Below, piece by piece: positions 34,324 through 45,270 of a DNA stretch of 64,000 nt. The notes beneath the pieces were generated by a model. That model saw nothing but the letters and a program-made list of their open reading frames with translations. It was not told the DNA's origin and did no database searches. The DNA lies in the NCBI RefSeq assembly GCF_001277215.2, contig NZ_CP013940.1, positions 1,488,001-1,552,000 on the forward strand. The letters run 5' to 3'. The position numbers and the translations under genes were made by a program. This stretch comes from Cronobacter malonaticus LMG 23826 (GTDB lineage Bacteria; Pseudomonadota; Gammaproteobacteria; Enterobacterales; Enterobacteriaceae). The stretch's first letter is position 1; each line of letters opens with the position of its first letter.

Positions 34324-35304
34324 ATGCAAAATCTTACCCGCTATGCGCGCCTTGAGCTTATCGGCGCGCCCACGCCGCTGGAGTTTCTGCCGCGCCTGTC
34401 TGACTACCTGGGCCGCGAAATTTTCATCAAGCGCGATGACGCGATGCCGGTGGCGATGGGCGGCAATAAGCTGCGCAAGCTGGAGTTTCTCGTAGCCCAG
34501 GCGCTGCGCGAAGGGGCCGACACGCTGGTGACGGCGGGCGCGATACAGTCTAACCATGTGCGCCAGACGGCGGCGGTGGCCGCGCGCCTCGGCCTGCACT
34601 GCGTGGCGCTGCTGGAAAACCCAATCGCCACGCGCGAAGAGAATTACCTCACTAACGGCAACCGGCTGCTGCTCGATCTTTTTAATGTGCAGGTTGAGAT
34701 GTGCGATGCGCTGGACGCGCCTGACCAGCAGCTTGACGAAATGGCGGTGCGCCTTGAAGCGCAGGGCTTCCGGCCTTATGTCATTCCGGTTGGCGGCTCG
34801 AACGTGCTGGGCGCGCTCGGCTATGTCGAAAGCACGCTGGAGATTGTGCAGCAGTGCGAAGGCATTGTGCGCCCGTCATCCGTGGTGGTCGCCTCCGGCA
34901 GCGCCGGAACGCACGCCGGGCTCGCCGTCGGGCTGGAGCAGGGGATGCCGGAGGCCGAGCTTATCGGCGTGACGGTCTCGCGAAGCGTCGCCGCGCAGAA
35001 GCCGAAAGTCGTCGCGTTGCAGCAGGGCGTTGCAAAGGCGCTGGAACTGGAAGCGCGCGCTGACATTGTGCTGTGGGATGACTATTTCGCGCCGGGTTAC
35101 GGCGTGCCGAATGACGAAGGCATGGAAGCGGTGAAGCTGCTGGCGCGTCTCGAAGGCATTTTGCTTGACCCGGTTTATACCGGCAAAGCGATGGCCGGGC
35201 TGATTGACGGCATCGCGCAGAACCGTTTTAAAGATACCGGCCCGATTCTCTTTATTCACACCGGCGGCGCTCCGGCGCTGTTCGCGTACCATCCGCATGT
35301 CTGA
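34324..35304 (+). CDS. dcyD: D-cysteine desulfhydrase
   Basis: A 326-aa PLP enzyme of the ACC-deaminase family that splits D-cysteine to pyruvate, ammonia and sulfide. The PLP lysine lies in [11 protein letters not shown] and the phosphate loop in [12 protein letters not shown]. The start at 34324 matches the E. coli protein better than the ATG four codons upstream. Its place between tcyJ and tcyL links it to cystine uptake. Confidence 0.96.
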   Translation: MQNLTRYARLELIGAPTPLEFLPRLSDYLGREIFIKRDDAMPVAMGGNKLRKLEFLVAQALREGADTLVTAGAIQSNHVRQTAAVAARLGLHCVALLENPIATREENYLTNGNRLLLDLFNVQVEMCDALDAPDQQLDEMAVRLEAQGFRPYVIPVGGSNVLGALGYVESTLEIVQQCEGIVRPSSVVVASGSAGTHAGLAVGLEQGMPEAELIGVTVSRSVAAQKPKVVALQQGVAKALELEARADIVLWDDYFAPGYGVPNDEGMEAVKLLARLEGILLDPVYTGKAMAGLIDGIAQNRFKDTGPILFIHTGGAPALFAYHPHV

Positions 35305-35327
35305 AAACGCAGGGTGAAACCAACATA

Positions 35328-35996
35328 ATGCAGGAAAGTATCCAACTGGTAATTGATTCGGCGCCCTTTCTTCTGAAAGGGGCCGTATTTACGCTACAGC
35401 TCAGCATCGGCGGCATGTTTTTCGGCCTGGTATTAGGGTTTCTGCTGGCGATGATGCGCCTTTCGCCTTTCTGGCCGGTGTCGTGGCTGGCGCGCTTTTA
35501 TATCTCTATTTTTCGCGGCACGCCGCTTATCGCACAGCTCTTTATGATCTACTACGGTCTGCCGCAGTTTGGCATTGAGCTGGACCCGATCCCGGCGGCG
35601 ATGATTGGCCTTTCGCTTAATACCGCGGCGTATACCTCCGAGACGCTGCGCGCGGCGATTTCGTCGATTGATAAAGGGCAGTGGGAAGCCGCGGCGAGTA
35701 TCGGCATGACGCCGTGGCAGACGCTACGCCGCGCCATTCTGCCGCAGGCCGCCCGCGTGGCGCTTCCGCCGCTCGGCAACAGCTTCATCAGCCTCGTGAA
35801 AGATACGTCGCTTGCGGCCACCATTCAGGTGCCGGAACTCTTCCGCCAGGCGCAGCTTATCACCTCGCGCACGCTGGAAGTGTTTACGATGTATCTGGCC
35901 GCATCGCTCATCTACTGGGTGATGGCGACGGTGCTTTCCGCCCTGCAAAACCATTTTGAAAACCAGCTAAACCGACAGGAGCGCGATCCGAAATGA
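35328..35996 (+). CDS. tcyL: Cystine ABC transporter permease TcyL
   Basis: A 222-aa inner-membrane permease with about five membrane segments and the EAA loop (EAAASIGMTPWQTLRRAILPQA) that contacts the ATPase. It overlaps tcyN by four bases. Confidence 0.96.
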   Translation: MQESIQLVIDSAPFLLKGAVFTLQLSIGGMFFGLVLGFLLAMMRLSPFWPVSWLARFYISIFRGTPLIAQLFMIYYGLPQFGIELDPIPAAMIGLSLNTAAYTSETLRAAISSIDKGQWEAAASIGMTPWQTLRRAILPQAARVALPPLGNSFISLVKDTSLAATIQVPELFRQAQLITSRTLEVFTMYLAASLIYWVMATVLSALQNHFENQLNRQERDPK

Positions 35997-36745
35997 GTGC
36001 CATTGAGGTCAAAAACCTGGTGAAGAAGTTCCACGGGCAGACGGTGCTGCACGGCATTGACCTGCAAGTGCAGACCGGGGAAGTGGTGGCGATTATCGGC
36101 CCGAGCGGCTCCGGTAAAACCACGCTTCTGCGCAGCATTAACCTGCTGGAACAGCCTGAAAGCGGCACCGTGCGCGTGGGCGATATCACCATTGATACCG
36201 CCAAATCGGTGCGCGAACAGCGTGGACTGGTGCGCGAGTTGCGACAGCAGGTCGGCTTTGTGTTCCAGAGCTTTAACCTGTTCCCGCACCGTACCGTGCT
36301 GGAAAACATCATCGAAGGGCCGGTTATCGTGAAAGGCGAGCCGAAAGCGGAGGCAACAGCACGCGCCCGCGAACTGCTGGCGAAAGTGGGGCTTTCCGGT
36401 AAGGAAAACAGCTATCCGAAGCGGCTTTCCGGCGGACAGCAGCAGCGCGTGGCGATTGCCCGCGCGCTGGCGATGCGCCCGGAGGTGATTCTGTTCGATG
36501 AACCAACCTCTGCGCTCGACCCGGAACTGGTGGGCGAAGTGCTGAATACGATCCGCCAGCTTGCGCAGGAGAAGCGCACGATGGTCATCGTCACCCATGA
36601 GATGAGTTTTGCGCGTGACGTAGCCGATCGCGCCATCTTTATGGATCAGGGGAAAATCGTGGAGCAGGGCGAGGCGAAAGCGCTGTTCACTAACCCAACG
36701 CAGCCCCGCACGCGCCAGTTTTTAGAGAAATTTCTTAATAACTGA
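35993..36745 (+). CDS. tcyN: Cystine ABC transporter ATPase TcyN
   Basis: A 250-aa ABC ATPase with Walker A GPSGSGKTT, signature LSGGQQQRVAIARAL, Walker B VILFDEPTSALD and H-loop VTHEM. Energises TcyJL cystine uptake. Confidence 0.97.
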   Translation: MSAIEVKNLVKKFHGQTVLHGIDLQVQTGEVVAIIGPSGSGKTTLLRSINLLEQPESGTVRVGDITIDTAKSVREQRGLVRELRQQVGFVFQSFNLFPHRTVLENIIEGPVIVKGEPKAEATARARELLAKVGLSGKENSYPKRLSGGQQQRVAIARALAMRPEVILFDEPTSALDPELVGEVLNTIRQLAQEKRTMVIVTHEMSFARDVADRAIFMDQGKIVEQGEAKALFTNPTQPRTRQFLEKFLNN

Positions 36746-36995
36746 TCGCTTACCCGGCGTGTTTACCGCGCCGGGCACCTCACCGAAACCATGCAAAAAA
36801 TAAGCCTTAAAAACGCCTGACTAATTAATCAGCATCAACAGTCCCTTAGCGATTTAATTTGCCTTAAAGCCTGTGTCTGGCGCAATGTCGCATGCGGAAT
36901 GCGGATTATTGATATTAATAATTATGAAGAATGTGTTATTTTGTCATATCACAAAAAATAATGCTTACAGCACGACAGGAGTTCCGCCCCACAGC

Positions 36996-37721
36996 ATGAA
37001 GGAAAGTGACTTTTTTAACTGGCGTCGGGAAATGACGACCCGCTTTCAGGAAATTCAGGATTCCGGCGACATTTATTCGCTCCTGAAAACTGAAACGCAG
37101 AACATGGAATATGATTATTTCGCACTTTGCGTTCGTCATCCTGTGCCTTTCACGCGCCCAAAACTGACGCTGCACACCACCTATCCTGAAGCCTGGTTTG
37201 AGCATTATCAGGCGGAAAATTACTACGTGATAGATCCGGTGCTGAAGCCTGCCAATTATCTGACAGGACCGCTCTCCTGGAACGACGCGCTGTTCGCCGG
37301 CGCCGCAGAAGAGCTTTGGAATGCCGCGCGCGACCACGGTCTGGTCAAGGGCGTAACGCAGTGCATCATTGCGCCTAACCGCGCCCAGGGATTTTTATCT
37401 GTTTCTGGAACCAGCCCGCGTGGACACTCCATGGCGGATGACGAACTGGCGTTGCGACTTCAGCATTTAGTGGAACAAAGTCTGGTCACCATGATGCGAC
37501 TGGAAGACCCAGCGGCGACCGTGCTGGAAATGAAACTGAGTAAGCGAGAAAAAGAGATATTGCAGTGGACGGCGGAAGGTAAAACGTCTGCGGAAATAGC
37601 GATAATATTATCTATCTCGGAAAATACAGTTAATTTTCACCAGAAAAATATGCAGAAGAAGTTTAATGCTCCAAACAAAACGCAAATCGCCTGTTATGCT
37701 GCTGCAATAGGGCTGATTTGA
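36996..37721 (+). CDS. sdiA: LuxR-type quorum-sensing regulator SdiA
   Basis: A 241-aa protein. The N-terminal autoinducer-binding domain is about residues 1-165, with the W/Y/D residues that line the acyl-homoserine-lactone pocket (EYDYFALCVRHPVPF). The C-terminal LuxR helix-turn-helix (LSKREKEILQWTAEGKTSAEIA) follows. Start 36996 gives the family N-terminus (MKESDFFNWRR); the frame is open further upstream, but AGGAG is 15 bases from the ATG. No luxI is visible in the window, so it likely senses other species' signals. Confidence 0.96.
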   Translation: MKESDFFNWRREMTTRFQEIQDSGDIYSLLKTETQNMEYDYFALCVRHPVPFTRPKLTLHTTYPEAWFEHYQAENYYVIDPVLKPANYLTGPLSWNDALFAGAAEELWNAARDHGLVKGVTQCIIAPNRAQGFLSVSGTSPRGHSMADDELALRLQHLVEQSLVTMMRLEDPAATVLEMKLSKREKEILQWTAEGKTSAEIAIILSISENTVNFHQKNMQKKFNAPNKTQIACYAAAIGLI

Positions 37722-37753
37722 GCGGGTAATTTGTTCTGCGTGTCAGACATTCG

Positions 37754-37793
37754 AACCGGCTGGTAGAATAACCGTTCTCCAGCCGGTTTTTTT
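37754..37793. terminator. Bidirectional terminator between sdiA and yecF
   Basis: AACCGGCTGG (37754-37763) pairs with CCAGCCGGTT (37779-37788), followed by a T-run. It serves both converging genes. Confidence 0.85.
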
Positions 37794-37794
37794 A

Positions 37795-38019
37795 TTAGCG
37801 GCGGTAAGCCTGTTTAATTTGCTTAACGGTGTTGGTGTAAACCGCCGCCTGCGTTGCGTCTTCCATTTCGGCGATCTGTTTTTCCATTTTAATGATCACC
37901 CGGCCCGCGTCTGCCTGGCCCATCGCCTGCAGCATCAGGGTCAGCAGGGATTTCAGGCAGGACACCTCGGTGGCCAGTTCCTGGTTGTTCTCTGCGGTTG
38001 AAATATCGGAAGCGCTCAT
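37795..38019 (-). CDS. yecF: YecF (DUF2594) protein
   Basis: A 74-aa helical protein highly like E. coli YecF ([29 protein letters not shown]). Start 38019 matches the family; an upstream in-frame ATG at 38058 is not favoured. Function unknown; its place between sdiA and uvrY is conserved. Confidence 0.93.
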   Translation of the reverse strand: MSASDISTAENNQELATEVSCLKSLLTLMLQAMGQADAGRVIIKMEKQIAEMEDATQAAVYTNTVKQIKQAYRR

Positions 38020-38501
38020 GTTTTGTCCTCTGTCAGTGTAACGGCATGCGCCGGGCACGCCTGTTGATGTTTTAAGGCGGCGGAGTATACCACAAGGTCT
38101 GAAAAAGTAATCAGCGCCGTTTTTTTGAGCGTTTGGCGGCGCGTCTGACTTATTTTAAAAAGCTTTCACTGATAAGCCGGATTTCACAAGGTTCGCTGAC
38201 GCAGCGGTGAAAATATATGTTTCCAATAAGTTTCTTCGTTGTAAATTTAAAATTTGCTTATTAGCGCTTTTAAATTGTCAGTAAGTAATAAGTTATATCC
38301 AAAAATGCTGTGCCTTGATTTTAATGCGGTTTTCAAGTGCCTGCGCCGTTATCACAGGGCCCAAAACGCGTTTTAATAGGATTTAACCCGCCCATCTCTT
38401 ACAGAAGTGCATTTTTTGCGTTTCAAAGTTGAGTTAAAAAACGCTAATATGGGGCGAATAAGTTACCAGCAGCGTTATCCCTTTTTGAGGAGTGTTTTCC
38501 T
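38020..38501. other. Long AT-rich leader region of uvrY
   Basis: About 480 bases without an ORF. It must contain the yecF promoter (leftward) and the uvrY promoter (rightward). GAGGAG at 38487-38492 is the uvrY ribosome site. I see no LexA box and no perfect CRP site. Confidence 0.5.
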
Positions 38502-39158
38502 TTGATCAACGTTCTTCTTGTTGATGACCACGAACTGGTGCGCGCAGGGATACGACGCATACTTGAAGATATGAAGGGCATTAAAGTAGTAGGCGAAGCC
38601 TGCTGCGGCGAGGATGCCATCAAATGGTGCCGCATTCACCCGGTGGATGTGGTGCTGATGGACATGAACATGCCGGGCATTGGCGGCCTGGAGGCGACTC
38701 GCAAAATCGCCCGTTATTCTTCAGACATTAAAGTGATCATGCTTACCGTACATACGGAAAATCCGCTGCCGGCTAAAGTGATGCAGGCCGGTGCCGCGGG
38801 GTATCTGAGTAAAGGTGCGGCTCCCGCCGAAGTGGTGAGCGCTATCCGTTCGGTTCACGCCGGTCGGCGCTATATCGCTTCCGACATCGCACAGCAAATG
38901 GCGCTCAGCCAGATAGAGCCCGACCGCAGCGAATCCCCCTTCGCGAGTTTGTCGGAAAGGGAATTGCAGATTATGCTGATGATTACCAAAGGCCAGAAGG
39001 TCAATGAAATCTCTGAGCAGCTTAATCTCAGCCCTAAAACCGTCAACAGCTACCGCTATCGTATGTTTAGTAAGCTAAACATTCATGGCGACGTTGAGTT
39101 GACGCATCTGGCCATCCGCCATGGCCTGTGTAACGCGGAGACCTTATCAAGTCAGTGA
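38502..39158 (+). CDS. uvrY: Response regulator UvrY (BarA partner)
   Basis: A 218-aa NarL/FixJ-type regulator with phosphoacceptor Asp54 ([10 protein letters not shown]) and a C-terminal LuxR helix-turn-helix ([21 protein letters not shown]). It starts with TTG, as in E. coli. Phosphorylated by BarA, it activates the csrB/csrC RNAs that sequester CsrA. It overlaps uvrC by four bases. Confidence 0.97.
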   Translation: MINVLLVDDHELVRAGIRRILEDMKGIKVVGEACCGEDAIKWCRIHPVDVVLMDMNMPGIGGLEATRKIARYSSDIKVIMLTVHTENPLPAKVMQAGAAGYLSKGAAPAEVVSAIRSVHAGRRYIASDIAQQMALSQIEPDRSESPFASLSERELQIMLMITKGQKVNEISEQLNLSPKTVNSYRYRMFSKLNIHGDVELTHLAIRHGLCNAETLSSQ

Positions 39159-40987
39159 GTGAAGTTTTTGATTCCAAATCGTTCCTGAAAACCGTCACCA
39201 GCCAGCCTGGCGTCTACCGTATGTATGACGCCAGCGGGACGGTTATCTACGTCGGCAAGGCCAAAGATCTCAAAAAGCGCCTTTCCAGCTATTTCCGAAG
39301 CAACCTCGCCAGCCGTAAAACCGAAGCGCTGGTGGCGCAAATCCAGAATATCGACGTGACGGTGACCCACACCGAAACCGAAGCGCTGCTGCTGGAGCAC
39401 AACTACATCAAGCTCTACCAGCCGCGCTATAACGTATTACTGCGCGATGATAAATCCTATCCATACATCTTCCTGAGCGGCGATACGCATCCGCGCCTGG
39501 CCATTCATCGCGGCGCCAAACACGCCAAAGGCGAATATTTCGGCCCGTTCCCGAACGGCTACGCGGTGCGTGAAACGCTCGCGCTGCTGCAAAAAATATT
39601 CCCGATTCGCCAGTGCGAGAATAGCGTCTATCGCAACCGCTCGCGCCCGTGTCTGCAATACCAGATTGGCCGCTGCCTTGGGCCGTGCGTCGAAGGGCTG
39701 GTGAGCGAAGAAGATTACGCGCAGCAGGTGGAATATGTGCGGCTGTTCCTCGCCGGTAAAGATGACCAGGTGATTAATCAGCTGGTATCCCGGATGGAAA
39801 AGGCGAGCCAGAATCTGGCGTTTGAAGAGGCTGCGCGCCTGCGTGACCAGATTCAGGCGGTGCGCCGCGTAACGGAAAAACAGTTTGTCTCCAATAACGG
39901 CGACGATCTGGATGTGATCGGCGTGGCCTTTGAATCCGGCATGGCGTGTGTGCATGTGCTGTTTATCCGCCAGGGGAAAGTGCTCGGCAGCCGCAGCTAC
40001 TACCCGAAAGTGCCGAGCGGCACCGAACTTGCGGAAGTGGTGGAAACCTTTGTCGGGCAGTTTTATCTGCAGGGCAGCCAGATGCGCACGCTACCGGGCG
40101 AGATCCTGCTCGATTTCCCGCTCACTACGCCAGAGCTGCTGGCCGAGACGTTAACGGAAATCGCCGGACGCCGGGTGAATGTGCAGACGCGCCCGCGCGG
40201 CGATCGCGCGCGCTACCTTAAGCTTGCGCGCACCAACGCGGCGACGGCGCTGACCACGCGGCTTTCTCAGCAATCGACCATTAGCCAGCGTCTGACGGCG
40301 CTGGCGCAGGCACTGCATCTGCCGGAAATAAAGCGCATGGAGTGTTTCGACATCAGCCATACGATGGGCGAGCAGACCGTGGCGTCCTGCGTGGTGTTTG
40401 ACGCCAACGGGCCGCTGCGCGCGGAATATCGCCGCTATAATATTACCGACATCACGCCGGGCGATGATTATGCGGCGATGAATCAGGTGCTGCGCCGTCG
40501 CTACGGCAAAGCCATTGAAGAGAGCAAAGTGCCGGATATCATTCTCATTGACGGCGGTAAAGGGCAGCTTGGCCAGGCGAAATCCGTTTTTGCCGAGCTG
40601 GATGTGCCCTGGGACAAACACCATCCGCTGCTGCTCGGTGTGGCGAAAGGGAGCGATCGCAAGGCGGGGCTGGAAACGCTGTTTCTGGAGCCGGAAGGGG
40701 AGGGCTTCGCCTTGCCGCCGGACTCTCCGGCGCTGCATGTGATCCAGCATATTCGCGATGAATCGCACAACCATGCGATTACCGGGCATCGTAAAAAACG
40801 CGCCAAAGTGAAGAACACCAGTACGCTTGAGACGATTGAAGGCATCGGGCCAAAGCGCCGTCAGATGTTGCTCAAATACATGGGTGGATTGCAGCCGCTT
40901 TTGAACGCGTCGGTTGAAGAAATTGCGAAAGTGCCGGGCATCTCTCAGGCCCTTGCAGAAAAGATCTACTACTCGTTGAAACATTAA
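39155..40987 (+). CDS. uvrC: Excinuclease ABC subunit C
   Basis: A 610-aa nuclease of nucleotide excision repair. It has an N-terminal GIY-YIG domain ([23 protein letters not shown]), a cysteine-rich stretch, the UVR domain that binds UvrB ([23 protein letters not shown]), and the RNase H-like 5'-incision domain (CFDISH, DGGKGQ). Two C-terminal helix-hairpin-helix motifs end the protein. GTG start overlapping the uvrY stop. Confidence 0.98.
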   Translation: MSEVFDSKSFLKTVTSQPGVYRMYDASGTVIYVGKAKDLKKRLSSYFRSNLASRKTEALVAQIQNIDVTVTHTETEALLLEHNYIKLYQPRYNVLLRDDKSYPYIFLSGDTHPRLAIHRGAKHAKGEYFGPFPNGYAVRETLALLQKIFPIRQCENSVYRNRSRPCLQYQIGRCLGPCVEGLVSEEDYAQQVEYVRLFLAGKDDQVINQLVSRMEKASQNLAFEEAARLRDQIQAVRRVTEKQFVSNNGDDLDVIGVAFESGMACVHVLFIRQGKVLGSRSYYPKVPSGTELAEVVETFVGQFYLQGSQMRTLPGEILLDFPLTTPELLAETLTEIAGRRVNVQTRPRGDRARYLKLARTNAATALTTRLSQQSTISQRLTALAQALHLPEIKRMECFDISHTMGEQTVASCVVFDANGPLRAEYRRYNITDITPGDDYAAMNQVLRRRYGKAIEESKVPDIILIDGGKGQLGQAKSVFAELDVPWDKHHPLLLGVAKGSDRKAGLETLFLEPEGEGFALPPDSPALHVIQHIRDESHNHAITGHRKKRAKVKNTSTLETIEGIGPKRRQMLLKYMGGLQPLLNASVEEIAKVPGISQALAEKIYYSLKH

Positions 40988-41043
40988 GGGCTATGTAGCA
41001 ACATAGCGGTAATCTCAAATTATGACAGATAGTTACCTGCACT

Positions 41044-41592
41044 ATGCGATTTAACATCCCTACATTGCTGACGCTGTTTCGAGTCATTCTGATCCCGTTT
41101 TTTGTGCTCGCGTTCTATCTGCCTTTTCACTGGGCGCCTTTCGTCTGCGCGTTAATCTTCTGTTTTGCGGCGGTGACCGACTGGTTTGACGGTTTTCTCG
41201 CCCGCCGCTGGAATCAAAGCACGCGATTTGGTGCGTTTCTTGATCCGGTCGCGGATAAAGTGATGGTGGCTATCGCGATGGTGCTGGTTGCCGAGCACTA
41301 CCACAGCTGGTGGATAACCCTGCCGGCGGCCACCATGATCGCGCGTGAAATTATCATCTCCGCGCTGCGTGAATGGATGGCGGAGCTCGGTAAACGCAGC
41401 AGCGTGGCCGTCTCCTGGATCGGGAAAGTGAAAACCACCGCGCAGATGATGGCGCTGGTCGGTTTGCTGTGGCGTCCGAATCAGTGGGTTGAGTACGCTG
41501 CGATTGCGCTCTTTTTCGTCGCTGCAGTGCTGACGTTCTGGTCAATGTTCCAGTATTTGAACGCCGCGCGCGGCGATTTGCTCGAACGTTGA
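41044..41592 (+). CDS. pgsA: Phosphatidylglycerophosphate synthase
   Basis: A 182-aa CDP-alcohol phosphatidyltransferase with the motif D46..DG..AR (46-54) ... G63...D67...D71. It makes phosphatidylglycerol-phosphate from CDP-diacylglycerol and glycerol-3-phosphate in the inner membrane. Position between uvrC and glyW as in E. coli. Confidence 0.97.
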   Translation: MRFNIPTLLTLFRVILIPFFVLAFYLPFHWAPFVCALIFCFAAVTDWFDGFLARRWNQSTRFGAFLDPVADKVMVAIAMVLVAEHYHSWWITLPAATMIAREIIISALREWMAELGKRSSVAVSWIGKVKTTAQMMALVGLLWRPNQWVEYAAIALFFVAAVLTFWSMFQYLNAARGDLLER

Positions 41593-41758
41593 TCTATACG
41601 GCGCAAAATTCAGCAAACGAATCGCGTTGCCTGAAAATTTCGTTGACTCGTTGCGTCAGGTAAGTAGAATGCAACGCATCGAACGGCGGCACGGTTCGCC
41701 GGACGGTAAGTAAATCAAGTAATTAGATTAAGCGATTCGCTTTCAGTTACTTCGATAA

Positions 41759-41834
<76 letters not shown>

Positions 41835-41888
41835 AATTTTGATATCAGCCTCTTTGCTGGTATCTGCCTGAAAAGGCAACGCAATTCT

Positions 41889-41962
41889 GGCGCGTTAACA
41901 AAGCGGTTATGTAGCGGATTGCAAATCCGCCTAGTCCGGTTCGACTCCGGAACGCGCCTCCA
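41889..41962 (+). tRNA. cysT: tRNA-Cys (GCA)
   Basis: A 74-nt cloverleaf with acceptor GGCGCGT/ACGCGCC, anticodon GCA in ATTGCAAAT and CCA encoded. Confidence 0.98.
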
Positions 41963-41974
41963 CTTTCTTCCCGA

Positions 41975-42061
41975 GCCCGGGTGGTGAAATCGGTAGACAC
42001 AAGGGATTTAAAATCCCTCGGCGTTCGCGCTGTGCGGGTTCAAGTCCCGCCCCGGGCACCA
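41975..42061 (+). tRNA. leuZ: tRNA-Leu (TAA)
   Basis: An 87-nt class II tRNA with a long variable arm, acceptor GCCCGGG/CCCGGGC, anticodon TAA in TTTAAAA and CCA encoded. Its 3' end is a known integration site in related genomes, but no integrase follows here. Confidence 0.98.
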
Positions 42062-42105
42062 TGGGAAAGACAAGAATAATCAAAGCAATAAGCAGTGTCG
42101 TGCAA

Positions 42106-42127
42106 ACCACCTTCGGGTGGTTTTTTA
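42106..42127 (+). terminator. Terminator of the tRNA operon
   Basis: ACCACC-TTCG-GGTGGT followed by TTTT: a UUCG-type tetraloop hairpin. Confidence 0.88.
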
Positions 42128-42624
42128 TTTTGTCGCGCCGCTTCCTGCTTCTTTCCTGACACCTGTCCTGACCTCATTTCACGCTTCTTTCTGACTTGCT
42201 CGGGCTCATCTGTTTAATCCTCAACAGATTTGCCTTAAGCGCGCAGCTTGAATGCCGTCACATCTGGCTAATAAATCTTCGATTGTCGATATATCATGTA
42301 TTACTTTTCCCGTTCTGCTGCTACGTTTTAATGGCACCCCATCATGGTGCTCTCTACTCGCTGCAATGAGTTTTCCAGGTCAGCGTTCAGCCCCAGGGTT
42401 GAGCCATTCTGACGCTGACTCACACGGGGGAAAATCGTACCTTGCAGAATAAGGGCCAGGACGGCGCAAACCTTCACAGACTAAGCCAGTCCATGAGGAC
42501 TGGCTTCTTTTTTCCTCCGGGCCCGCGCACCAGGCCCTTTCCAGAAAAAGCGCCTGCCGGATTTCGGGGGTTACGCCATCTCCCTGTAACCCTTAAGGTT
42601 ACAAAAGATAACGAGGAGAAGACG
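42128..42624. other. Region between leuZ and the GNAT gene
   Basis: About 500 bases. It contains a second hairpin AGCCAGTCC-ATGA-GGACTGGCT with a T-run at about 42485-42510. E. coli has yecA here; it is absent. The short frame 42252-42452 has no ribosome site and no recognisable product. Confidence 0.5.
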
Positions 42625-43044
42625 ATGGAATACCAGTTAACGCGCACCCCGGATGAAGAACTCAAAGCACGCATAAAGAAACAGGTCGGGCTTTATAACG
42701 CAAAGCATATGACGTCTGATCCGCAAGAGCTTATCATCAGCGTCACCGACGCGCAGGGCAATCTGACAGCCGGTCTGACCGGGCGTAGCTACTGGGGCTG
42801 CCTGCATATCGAGTTTCTGTGGGTCGATGAAAGCCTTCGTGGACAGGGTACGGGCGCGTCGCTGATGGCGATGGCCGAAGCAGAAGGGCGTAAGCGCGGT
42901 TGTAAACGGGTATTTGTGGATACCTTTAGCTTTCAGGCACCGGATTTTTACCGCAAACAGGGGTATGACATCTACGGTGTGGCGCCCGATTACCGCGATG
43001 ACCACTCCCGTTTTTATCTCAGTAAAGCCCTCACGGAAAAGTAA
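42625..43044 (+). CDS. GNAT acetyltransferase
   Basis: A 139-aa single-domain acetyltransferase with the acetyl-CoA loop LRGQGTGASLM and a C-terminal FYRKQGYDIYG. Ribosome site GAGGAG at 42613-42618. Substrate unknown. No antitoxin partner is beside it, so this one is unlikely to be a toxin. Confidence 0.88.
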   Translation: MEYQLTRTPDEELKARIKKQVGLYNAKHMTSDPQELIISVTDAQGNLTAGLTGRSYWGCLHIEFLWVDESLRGQGTGASLMAMAEAEGRKRGCKRVFVDTFSFQAPDFYRKQGYDIYGVAPDYRDDHSRFYLSKALTEK

Positions 43045-43045
43045 A

Positions 43046-43067
43046 AAGCCCCGAAAATGGGGCTTTA
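43046..43067. terminator. Bidirectional terminator between GNAT gene and tyrP
   Basis: AAAGCCCC-GAAAAT-GGGGCTTT between convergent genes; A- and T-runs flank it. Confidence 0.82.
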
Positions 43068-43073
43068 ACCTGC

Positions 43074-44282
43074 TCAGCCGACCTCGCGCAACACACCGGC
43101 GCTAATTAAAAACTGGATAGCCACAATAGCGATGCCACAGGCGAACACCACGGCCAGCATAAGGCTGCCGCCCGTGACCTGCCAGCCTGCCGTGTGGCGT
43201 TTACGGCTCTGCCAGGCGAGCAGGGAAGGGAGCAGCAGCGCCAGCACCGCCAGCGCCACGCCCGCATAGCCGAGCGCCATGACAAACCCCTGCGGGTAGA
43301 AAAGCGAGAAAGCGAGCGGTGGCACAAAGGTCATCAGCCCACTCTGGGCGCGGCCCGCCACGGTACGGCGGCGTTTAAACATATCCGCCAGATAATCAAA
43401 CAGCCCGAGCGACACGCCAAGAAACGAGGTGGCGAGCGCCAGATCGGCGAACAGATGCACTGCCAGCTCCACATGCGGCGAGGCGACAACATCGCGAACC
43501 GCCTGCAACAAACCATTCAGGCCGGCATGGGTGGCGAGCAGGCCCATAAAGGTGTCTGACGGGATCGCACCCAGCGTGGCGAGCTGCCAGAAGAGATACG
43601 CCACCAGCGGGATCGCGCTGCCGGTGATAAAAATAAGCTTAAGCTTGCGCACATCGCCCTTCATATAGCTGACGATACTCGGCACGCTGCCGTGAAAACC
43701 AAACGAGGTAAAAATGACCGGCAGCGCGGAGAGCGCGAGGCCTTTTTCCACCGGCAGCGTTAGCAGATTCACCTGATGAATATGCGGCATCATCATTGCC
43801 AGCATCACCACCAGAAACACCGTTTTGGCCGTAAACAACAGGCGATTCACCAGATCCACGCTGTGCGTGCCGATGCTGACAATCAGCCCGCCCACGAGCG
43901 TAAACGCCAGTACGCCAGTGGCAGGCTTGATGTCGATGCCCGTCCACTGGCTCAGGCTCGATGCCAGCAGTTCGCCCGCGCCGCTGATATAAGCCGCTGT
44001 CAGCGCATACATCAAAAACAGCATGCTAAAGCCCGCCAGCCACTGGCCGGGTTTACCAAGATAGTTCAACGCCAGCGTGCCAAGCCCTGTTGATGCGGGC
44101 TGATGCTGATAGACCTCCACCAGCAGCAGTGCGGTGTAGCACATCAGCCCCCAGAGTAAGAAAAGCAGCAGCGCGGTAATGCTAAAGCCAACGCCCGCCG
44201 CAGCCAGCGGCATCGCCAGCATCCCTGCGCCGATAGTCGTACCGGCGACGATAAAAATACTGCCAAGAGTGCGGTTCTTCAC
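43074..44282 (-). CDS. tyrP: Tyrosine-specific permease TyrP
   Basis: A 402-aa APC-superfamily transporter with eleven or so membrane helices, starting (GTG) at [24 protein letters not shown] and ending REVG, as in E. coli. It imports tyrosine with protons. The upstream TyrR box supports the identity. The frame is open to 44348, but family alignment favours 44282. Confidence 0.96.
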   Translation of the reverse strand: MKNRTLGSIFIVAGTTIGAGMLAMPLAAAGVGFSITALLLFLLWGLMCYTALLLVEVYQHQPASTGLGTLALNYLGKPGQWLAGFSMLFLMYALTAAYISGAGELLASSLSQWTGIDIKPATGVLAFTLVGGLIVSIGTHSVDLVNRLLFTAKTVFLVVMLAMMMPHIHQVNLLTLPVEKGLALSALPVIFTSFGFHGSVPSIVSYMKGDVRKLKLIFITGSAIPLVAYLFWQLATLGAIPSDTFMGLLATHAGLNGLLQAVRDVVASPHVELAVHLFADLALATSFLGVSLGLFDYLADMFKRRRTVAGRAQSGLMTFVPPLAFSLFYPQGFVMALGYAGVALAVLALLLPSLLAWQSRKRHTAGWQVTGGSLMLAVVFACGIAIVAIQFLISAGVLREVG

Positions 44283-44373
44283 GCGGTGTACTGTCCTGCA
44301 ATCATCAACCAAGAATTTATGCTGCGCAGGGTAAAGAATTCTGCTCACGTCGTCAAACTGACGTTACGTAGGG

Positions 44374-44391
44374 TGTAATCTTTTATTTACG
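44374..44391 (-). promoter_or_regulatory. TyrR box upstream of tyrP
   Basis: TGTAAT-N6-TTTACG is a one-mismatch-per-arm version of the TyrR consensus TGTAAA-N6-TTTACA. It lies about 90 bases upstream of the tyrP start, as in E. coli, where TyrR represses with tyrosine and activates with phenylalanine. Confidence 0.75.
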
Positions 44392-44515
44392 AAAAGCCAG
44401 AAAAGAGACGTTGTCCGGCATCACTGATGCAGAGCGGTTCAATAAAAAAGGAAATAACCAGAAAACAGAGGGAAAATAAAAACCGGTAACGGCGGACGCC
44501 ATTACCGGAAAAATA

Positions 44516-45013
44516 TCACGGTTGAGCGTCGAGCGTCGCCAGCTCTTTATCGATGAAATAAAGCCCTTCACCGCTTTTACCGGCCAGGCTCAGTTTATCC
44601 AGCACTGATTTAAACAGTTTCTCTTCTTCATGCTGTTCGGCCACATACCATTGCAGGAAATTAAAAGTGGGATAATCCTGCGTCGTCATCGCCACGTGCG
44701 CCAGTGCATTAATCTGGCGGGTGATCAGTTGCTCATGCTCGTAAGTCGCCTGGAAGAGCGCATCGAGAGACGCATATTCGGCAAAGGGCGACGGCACAGC
44801 GTTAATGCGCGGGAAACTTCCTGTATCTGTCAGATAGTTAAAGAGACGCTGCATATGTGTCATCTCTTCCTGCGCGTGACGGCTTAAAAACGCCGCCGCC
44901 CCTTCAAAGCTGTGATAGCTGCACCAGGCGCTCATCTGTTGGTAAAGCAGAGAAGAATAGAGTTCAAGATTCATCTGCTCATTGAGTTTTTCAATCATAT
45001 CTGGCTTCAGCAT
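44516..45013 (-). CDS. ftnA: Iron-storage ferritin FtnA
   Basis: A 165-aa ferritin with the di-iron ferroxidase ligands (Glu17, Glu50 and His53 in HAQEEMTHM, and Glu94). Twenty-four copies form a shell that stores iron as ferric mineral. The yecH gene that lies beside it in E. coli is missing here. Confidence 0.96.
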   Translation of the reverse strand: MLKPDMIEKLNEQMNLELYSSLLYQQMSAWCSYHSFEGAAAFLSRHAQEEMTHMQRLFNYLTDTGSFPRINAVPSPFAEYASLDALFQATYEHEQLITRQINALAHVAMTTQDYPTFNFLQWYVAEQHEEEKLFKSVLDKLSLAGKSGEGLYFIDKELATLDAQP

Positions 45014-45270
45014 ATTTTTCTCCGCGATAACAGGGGTAATTATCGCCGCACTATAATTTGTTATTAAACTGTTTGCAAAAGATAAAATTAAAAAATCATG
45101 GCGTTAATAATGCAAATGGGAATTAAATTCATTTATTAATTAAATGAGAATTATTATTGCGGATAAACGAGAATAAATAGGGTGATAAGAATGAACGTAA
45201 AAGAAAAATAATGGCGGAAATAAACCCAGGAACGCAGCCACCGCCTGGCGACGGTAGCTGTAAAGCCACT

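Noticed and set aside
42252..42452. 66-codon frame after leuZ, considered as an integrase relic
   Set aside because: No integrase motif, no direct repeat of the tRNA 3' end and no ribosome site.
42625..43044. GNAT gene as a second GNAT toxin
   Set aside because: No DUF1778 partner is adjacent and the sequence is unlike TacT; ordinary acetyltransferase.
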